Shown: one piece after another, positions 23,484 through 27,583 of the stretch
Layout: each line of letters starts with the position of its first letter
How positions within the stretch are numbered: the stretch's first letter is position 1
NCBI GenBank assembly: GCA_900766165.1
Contig: CAAFUK010000031.1
Location: forward strand, 1 to 27,583
Reading direction: 5' to 3'
Origin: an uncultured Collinsella sp.
Lineage (GTDB): Bacteria > Actinomycetota > Coriobacteriia > Coriobacteriales > Coriobacteriaceae
DNA: 27,583 nucleotides
Notes under the pieces: generated by a model
Told to the model about the DNA's origin: nothing
Database searches by the model: none
Seen by the model: only the letters and a program-made list of their open reading frames with translations
Program-made: the position numbers and the translations under genes

Positions 23484-23912
23484 CTACTCGCCCAGCACCT
23501 CAACGAACACTTTTCGCTTCTGAGGTCCATCGAACTCCGCAAGGTAGATGTTCTGGGCCCCGCCACATACAATGTGGCCGTCTTGAACGGGGAAGAAGCA
23601 GCTATTGCCGCAAATCATGCTCTTGATATGACCACAGGAGTTATTGCCCGTGGCACCATAGCTCGGCAAGAAATGAGAATGCGCATAGGGGGCATCGGGC
23701 GGGGCAATGCGATCGAGCGTCTCCATGAGATCGGTCTCCACGCACGGAAGCCCCTCGTTCACCACGATGCCGCAAGTCGTATGCGACAAAATAATCGCTG
23801 CCAGTCCATCGGTCACCGCACTACGCTCGATGGCGGCATGCACATCTTCTGTGATATCGATGAACTGGTCGGGCGCCGTCGATAGATAGCTCAATGTCTC
23901 GAGTGTCACCAT
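23484..23912 (-). CDS. YjbQ-family protein (UPF0047)
   Basis: A 142-residue single-domain protein with the UPF0047/YjbQ hallmarks: 'SHTTCGIVVNE', 'CVETDLM', a His pair in 'YAHSHF', and 'NSCGHIKSMICGNS', then 'QNIYLAEFDGPQKRKVFVEV'. YjbQ has a weak thiamine-phosphate synthase activity in E. coli; its native role is unclear. The conserved His/Cys set suggests a metal site. ATG 23912 is preferred, 1 base after the amidohydrolase stop with AAAGGTGA upstream. It is part of the catabolic operon, so a role on a sugar-phosphate intermediate is plausible but unproven. Confidence 0.88.
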   Translation of the reverse strand: MVTLETLSYLSTAPDQFIDITEDVHAAIERSAVTDGLAAIILSHTTCGIVVNEGLPCVETDLMETLDRIAPPDAPYAHSHFLPSYGATGNNSCGHIKSMICGNSCFFPVQDGHIVCGGAQNIYLAEFDGPQKRKVFVEVLGE

Positions 23913-23913
23913 G

Positions 23914-24774
23914 TCACTCATCACCTTTCAGAAAACGCAGCGCCGTACCGGAATACAGATTCTCCCGCGCCTCATCGCGCATGGGCACAGTATCAAGCGC
24001 CCGCTTGAGCTTGAAGGCGCGGAAGCGTGGCGTATTGCTGGCAAACATCACCTGATGAGACAGGGCACGCTCATACCACAGCGGTCCCATATCGACGGTG
24101 AAGAGCCGCTGCATCATTTCTTCGGGCGAATCGATATAGGTAATAGAGGCATCCGTATAGCAATTGGGATACTTGAGCAGCATCGCCACGGTCTCGCGCA
24201 CCCAGGGCCAGCCAAAGTGCGTCAGGTTAAAGCGCACATCCGGATGCGTTGCGATGGTGTGCTCAAACGCAAGCGGGTGGCTTCGCGAAAGCTCCGCACC
24301 CGGCTCCCAGGACATACCGGCATGGAAAACCACCGGCTTGTTGTAGCGCTCACAGAGCTTGTAGAGCGGCTCGGCCACGGCATCATCGGGCGCAAAACCT
24401 TGCTTTGCCGGATGCAGGCAGAGCCCCTTGGCCCCCAGCTCGGTAAAGGCACGCTCCAGCTCATCGGCGGCGCCACTCACTTGCGGGTCCACGCTCGCGA
24501 ATCCCCATAGGCGATCGGGGTGCGCGGCAACAAGCGCGGCAACCTGGTCGTTGGTGCCAAAGTGCCCGCCGCACGCCGTGGTCACATCGAGCGGCATGAG
24601 CACGCTTTTCCGCACATCGCAGACATCCATTTCGGCCACGAGCTCATCCCAGTCCATGGGGCCCATGTGCCCCATGCCAAACTCACGCTCCCAAAAACCA
24701 AAGCCGTCTGGCTCGTCGCCTGGCGTATAGATCTCGCCGTAGAGCATGGGCTGGACCAGCATATCGATTACCAT
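23914..24774 (-). CDS. amidohydrolase-2-like TIM-barrel protein lacking canonical metal ligands
   Basis: A 286-residue protein of the amidohydrolase_2 (PF04909) type: 'VRKSVLMPLDV', 'LWGFASVDPQ', 'LGAKGLCLHPAKQGF' (His121), 'KPVVFHAGMSW' (His151), 'LTHFGWPW' (His186) and 'NCYTDAS'. The N-terminal strand reads VIDMLVQP where most members have D-x-H-x-H, so both histidines are replaced (Leu6, Gln8). The late S-D-x-P motif reads SNTP (Asn247). It is therefore unlikely to bind metal in the usual way and could be a metal-independent lactonase or hydrolase, as known for LigI-type members, or have another role. ATG 24774 has GGAG 6 bases upstream. It is coupled to yjbQ. Confidence 0.82.
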   Translation of the reverse strand: MVIDMLVQPMLYGEIYTPGDEPDGFGFWEREFGMGHMGPMDWDELVAEMDVCDVRKSVLMPLDVTTACGGHFGTNDQVAALVAAHPDRLWGFASVDPQVSGAADELERAFTELGAKGLCLHPAKQGFAPDDAVAEPLYKLCERYNKPVVFHAGMSWEPGAELSRSHPLAFEHTIATHPDVRFNLTHFGWPWVRETVAMLLKYPNCYTDASITYIDSPEEMMQRLFTVDMGPLWYERALSHQVMFASNTPRFRAFKLKRALDTVPMRDEARENLYSGTALRFLKGDE

Positions 24775-24801
24775 CTTGCACTCCTTTCCACGCTTTTATT
24801 C

Positions 24802-25602
24802 CTAGTACGGTTCGAACGACCCAATGACTCGGGACGAAAGCTCGGCACCGGCATGCATGCACGCCGGCACGTTAAGCCCATCCAGTACACCCTTGGTGAA
24901 TCCGGCGATATATGAGTCGCCGGCGCCCACGGTATTGACAACCTTCTCGGCCGGCACGATCCCACATTCATAGAAGCGCTCACCGTCATAGGCGATGCTT
25001 CCCTTCTCGCCAAGTGTGGCGACTGCCACGCGCGGGCCCAGCTCCTGCACATGGCGCACCCAGTCGCGCAGCTCCGCGCTATCCTCCTCAAACGACATAA
25101 AGGCATAGTCAACGTAAGGAAAATGGTTCTCACAGGCGTATTCGGGATCTTGACTGAACACCGAAAAGTCCATGACGACGGTCTTGCCTGCCTCGTGCCA
25201 TTCGGGCAGCAGGTCTAAGCAGTTTCCAAACAGGTCGGTATGGATGACATCGTGCTCCAGGATAAATGCCCGGTCATCATCGTTTGGTCGGTACGTTTCC
25301 ATGACACCGTCAATCGCTTCGAGATGCACGCGGTCGACGCCGTCCTTCAACGCCATGAGCATCACCGAGGTATCGCCGTCCTCCACGCGAAGATGCGAGA
25401 TGTCGAACCCCTCGGCAGCCAGCGCCTCGCGCATTTTGTCTCCGTACTCGTCCTTTCCGACGACCGACACCGCAGATACCGATATGCCCATTCGCGCCAG
25501 GTGGATACCCCAGTCGATGCCATTGCCAGTCGGATAGAACACGCCGATGTTTTGGTACACGTCCGCACAGCAAAAGCCAGCTGCACATGCTTTGATATCC
25601 AT
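24802..25602 (-). CDS. PfkB-family kinase, divergent FrlD-like paralogue
   Basis: A 266-residue ribokinase-fold enzyme. The ATP/anion-hole motif NTVGAGDSYIAG (catalytic Asp229) and the opening 'GFCCADVYQNIGVFYPTGNG' are clear. Compared with its neighbour at 25721, the substrate-binding GGNAVN motif is changed to TGNGIDW, so it probably acts on a different substrate. Relatives include FrlD (fructoselysine 6-kinase) and other PfkB sugar kinases. ATG 25602 has GGAG (25609-25612) six bases upstream; a TTG five codons earlier is rejected. A terminator-like hairpin at 25620-25648 lies just before its ribosome binding site, so its expression may be set separately from the upstream genes. Confidence 0.87.
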   Translation of the reverse strand: MDIKACAAGFCCADVYQNIGVFYPTGNGIDWGIHLARMGISVSAVSVVGKDEYGDKMREALAAEGFDISHLRVEDGDTSVMLMALKDGVDRVHLEAIDGVMETYRPNDDDRAFILEHDVIHTDLFGNCLDLLPEWHEAGKTVVMDFSVFSQDPEYACENHFPYVDYAFMSFEEDSAELRDWVRHVQELGPRVAVATLGEKGSIAYDGERFYECGIVPAEKVVNTVGAGDSYIAGFTKGVLDGLNVPACMHAGAELSSRVIGSFEPY

Positions 25603-25619
25603 AGTCTTCTCCAGCAATC

Positions 25620-25648
25620 AAAAAGGGGCCCACCCAAGGCGAGCCCCT
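25620..25648 (-). terminator. internal terminator or attenuator in the catabolic operon
   Basis: An 11-bp stem (25624-25634 with 25638-25648, two G-U wobbles on the RNA) is followed on the minus strand by five U residues (complement of A25620-25624). It lies 8 bases before the ribosome binding site of the divergent kinase gene. A second small stem, AGGCTT/AAGCCT, lies upstream in the same gap (around 25684-25703). Confidence 0.7.
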
Positions 25649-25720
25649 ATCCGAATTCCGATGTAATCTAGCGTCAGTCAGCCAAGGCTTCAGCCCCAAG
25701 CCTCCCAGCGCTTTCTCAGG

Positions 25721-26584
25721 CTACTCGGTGATCGGAGCTCCGTGGCCCCAAGAGCCCTCCATGCCGCACACGGTCGAGGCAAAACCTGCCGCAAAATCGA
25801 GCGCACGCTCAATGGCCTCAGGTCCGTCCTCGCCGCGCTTGGCGGAATCGAGATAGCACATCAGGAATGAGGTCAGGAACGAGTCACCGGCTCCCATGGT
25901 GTCCTTCATGTCCGTTACGGGCTTTGCCAGCTGGCGATAGTAGCGCTCGCCGTCATAGGCGATGCAGCCCTCGGCGCCCGCCGTTGCGGACACAAAGCGC
26001 GGGCCCAAATTCTTAACCCAAGCGAGGCGCTCGCGAATCTCATCCTCACTTGCAGCATCGGCAGCACTAAAGAAGGCGAAGTCGACAAACGGGGCAATCT
26101 GCTCATAGTATTCATCGGTGGAATCGTCCGAGAAGTCAAACGATACGGTGATGCCTGCAGCCTTCAGCTTGGGGAGCTCGCGCTCGGTAAAGCAGTAGTT
26201 GCCCGAGTGGACTACGTCGAACTGCTTCATGTATGCCAGATCGAAGCGATCGAGCACATAGCGCGCATCGCCACGGATGCCGCCCTCGTTGGAGCCGAGG
26301 AATACGCGGTCGCCATCGACCACGGTCACACGCGCCGCGCCGTTCTCGCCAATAAGCTGCTCGCACTTAGCGAGCTCGATGCCCTCATCCTCGAGACTTG
26401 CAATCACATGCTCGGCAGCGGCGTCGTTACCAAAGATGCCCATGTACGCGGAGCGCGCGGCGCCGCACTTCTTGGCGTAAACGGCAAAATTCACCGCATT
26501 GCCGCCGGGATACATGGTATGGATATGCTCATAGCGATCGACGACGTTGTCACCGAACCCGAGCGCGTTCACGTTAAAAGCCAT
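25721..26584 (-). CDS. PfkB-family kinase, FrlD-like (fructosamine 6-kinase type)
   Basis: A 287-residue ribokinase-fold enzyme closely resembling E. coli FrlD in motif order: 'GFGDNVVDRY', the substrate motif PGGNAVNFAVYAKK (26-39), 'VSFDFSDDS' (148-155) and the anion hole DTMGAGDSF (Asp234 catalytic). FrlD phosphorylates fructoselysine at C6. The neighbouring FrlB-like gene, 14 bases upstream, encodes the matching deglycase type, which supports this role. ATG 26584 has GGAAGG 9 bases upstream; the ATG at 26593 sits too close to that site. It is followed by the internal terminator at 25620-25648. Confidence 0.88.
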   Translation of the reverse strand: MAFNVNALGFGDNVVDRYEHIHTMYPGGNAVNFAVYAKKCGAARSAYMGIFGNDAAAEHVIASLEDEGIELAKCEQLIGENGAARVTVVDGDRVFLGSNEGGIRGDARYVLDRFDLAYMKQFDVVHSGNYCFTERELPKLKAAGITVSFDFSDDSTDEYYEQIAPFVDFAFFSAADAASEDEIRERLAWVKNLGPRFVSATAGAEGCIAYDGERYYRQLAKPVTDMKDTMGAGDSFLTSFLMCYLDSAKRGEDGPEAIERALDFAAGFASTVCGMEGSWGHGAPITE

Positions 26585-26598
26585 GGTATCCATCCTTC

Positions 26599-27553
26599 CT
26601 AGTACTCAACAACGCCCATGTAGCGGCGGAAGTCGGGGTCGTGATCGAACACCTTGCCGCGCGCTGCACGCAGCTCGCAGTTCATAGCGTAGAACAGCAC
26701 CGGATCCAGATAGGCACGAACGCTCGCCGGCACGGCCTCCATACCGTACTCCTTGGCATCAAGCACCATCAGCGTGTCGGTATGGGTCTCGAGGAACGCC
26801 AGGGCGCGCTCGTCCATAGGACGGCACTCGCTCGAGCCCATCTGCAAGAAGTAGAAGACGCCATCCTGGGTAGCCTCAAAGGGGCCATGGAAGTACTCGG
26901 CGGAGTGGATATAGCTGCAGTGCTGCCACTGCATCTCCATCAGCGAGCAGATAGCGAAGCCGTACGTCTGGCTAAAGTTGGGACCGCTGCCCAGGATATA
27001 GAAGAACTCATGCTCCTGGCAAAGCTTGGCGAAGCGATCGCCCAGCTCGGCATTTACCTTTTCGCGTGCGGGAGGCAGAATCTTATCCATTTCGGCAATA
27101 CCGGCATACATGTCGGCGAGATCGGCGTAGCCCTCCTGCTGGTCGAGCAGCTCGGCCGCGAGCGACAGCGAGATACCGGCAGGAACTTCGGCCTGCGGAA
27201 CGCCCTCGCCCCACGGGTACACCCAGGTGACCCACTTGCCATTATCAATCTTGGAACCGGCGTTATCGGTCTGCGCGATCACCGTCGCGCCCGCGGCAAG
27301 GGCAATCTCGCAGCCCTCGACGACCTCGGGGGTATTGCCGCTGTGACTGCAGGCAATGACCAGAGACTTCTCGCCCAGGCGACGGGGACGCATGATGTCG
27401 AACTCACGGGCCGTATAGATATACGAGGTGAACGTCGTCGCCTCGCGCTGCAAGAGCTCATGGGCCGGGATCAGATCGATCATGGAGCCACCGCAGGCGA
27501 TCCAGTAGACGCTGTCGAACTTGCCCTTCTCGGCAATTGCTTCCTTAATCAGA
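26599..27553 (-). CDS. FrlB-like SIS-domain sugar-amine deglycase, 5' end missing
   Basis: Partial: 317 codons with the start beyond the contig end. The frame is open from 27552 (L-I-K-E-A-I-A-E...), before the ATG at 27483, and 'YWIACGGSMIDLIPA' just upstream of and across that ATG is core SIS sequence. The true start is therefore not 27483. Two SIS domains are visible: 'VIACSHSGNTPEVVEG' is the phosphosugar loop of the first, and 'FFYILGSGPNFSQTYGFA' opens the second. The motif HSAEYFHGPFE matches the Glu/His region of the FrlB/FraB deglycases, which split a 6-phosphorylated Amadori compound into glucose 6-phosphate and the free amine or amino acid. It is the first visible gene of the operon. 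Bases 27554-27583 are adapter, not gene. Confidence 0.85.
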
Positions 27554-27583
27554 AGATCGGAAGAGCGTCGTGTAGGGAAAGAG
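27554..27583. other. Illumina TruSeq adapter sequence at contig end (artefact)
   Basis: The final 30 bases begin AGATCGGAAGAGCGTCGTGT and continue exactly as the standard TruSeq universal adapter. They are not genomic. The true sequence ends at or just before 27553. Confidence 0.97.

Noticed and set aside
27483..27485. ATG 27483 as the start of the SIS-domain gene
   Set aside because: Core SIS residues continue upstream in the same frame to the contig edge, so the gene is truncated and not complete.
1..27553. CRISPR array, tRNA or rRNA genes
   Set aside because: No regularly spaced direct repeats and no cloverleaf or rRNA-like sequence were seen on either strand. Short or degenerate RNA genes could escape reading by eye.

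Overview
The window is a high-G+C bacterial chromosome fragment. Gene content and protein character fit the Coriobacteriia, most likely a Collinsella-like gut anaerobe. This is an inference: no rRNA or tRNA gene is present to confirm it. The right edge is a contig end, because the last 30 bases (27554-27583) match an Illumina TruSeq adapter and the last gene is cut there.

Layout. 1-7050 holds housekeeping genes, all on the minus strand: a 37-kDa-type nucleoid-associated protein, a Mbeg1-like alpha/beta hydrolase bracketed by two copies of a 32-bp repeat, L-lactate dehydrogenase, a class I/II aminotransferase preceded by a terminator-like hairpin, and glutamine-dependent NAD+ synthase. About 7080-11240 is a markedly AT-rich island. 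It carries a compact minus-strand operon: a DUF2087 protein, an MFS exporter, a cobalamin-binding radical SAM enzyme interrupted by one in-frame TAA, and a 36-residue peptide with a very strong ribosome binding site, closed by a terminator. It looks like a small RiPP-type peptide-modification cassette with a broken (or recoded) maturase, and it is the most interesting system in the window. 11627-14058 holds two plus-strand genes for low-complexity proteins of unknown function. 14105-15611 is a second AT-rich patch with a Tat-exported C39-like cysteine peptidase and an overlapping lipoprotein gene. 15912-18751 holds ettA (ABC-F) and an SdpR/SdpI-type repressor and membrane-protein pair with a clear promoter and operator. 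18838-19097 holds a 28-residue hydrophobic peptide gene whose predicted transcript ends are complementary, which resembles a type I toxin. 19214-20808 is tcdA-tatD. 20814-21043 is a 230-bp palindromic, MITE-like element with perfect 31-bp inverted termini.

21110-27553 is a seven-gene minus-strand catabolic operon. In transcription order it encodes a FrlB-like SIS deglycase (truncated by the contig end), two PfkB/FrlD-like kinases, an amidohydrolase-fold protein lacking the usual metal ligands, a YjbQ protein, a BtpA/SgcQ-family TIM barrel and an FGGY sugar kinase. A deglycase next to FrlD-like kinases suggests breakdown of phosphorylated Amadori-type sugar-amine conjugates. The substrate cannot be read from sequence, and no transporter or regulator lies inside the window.
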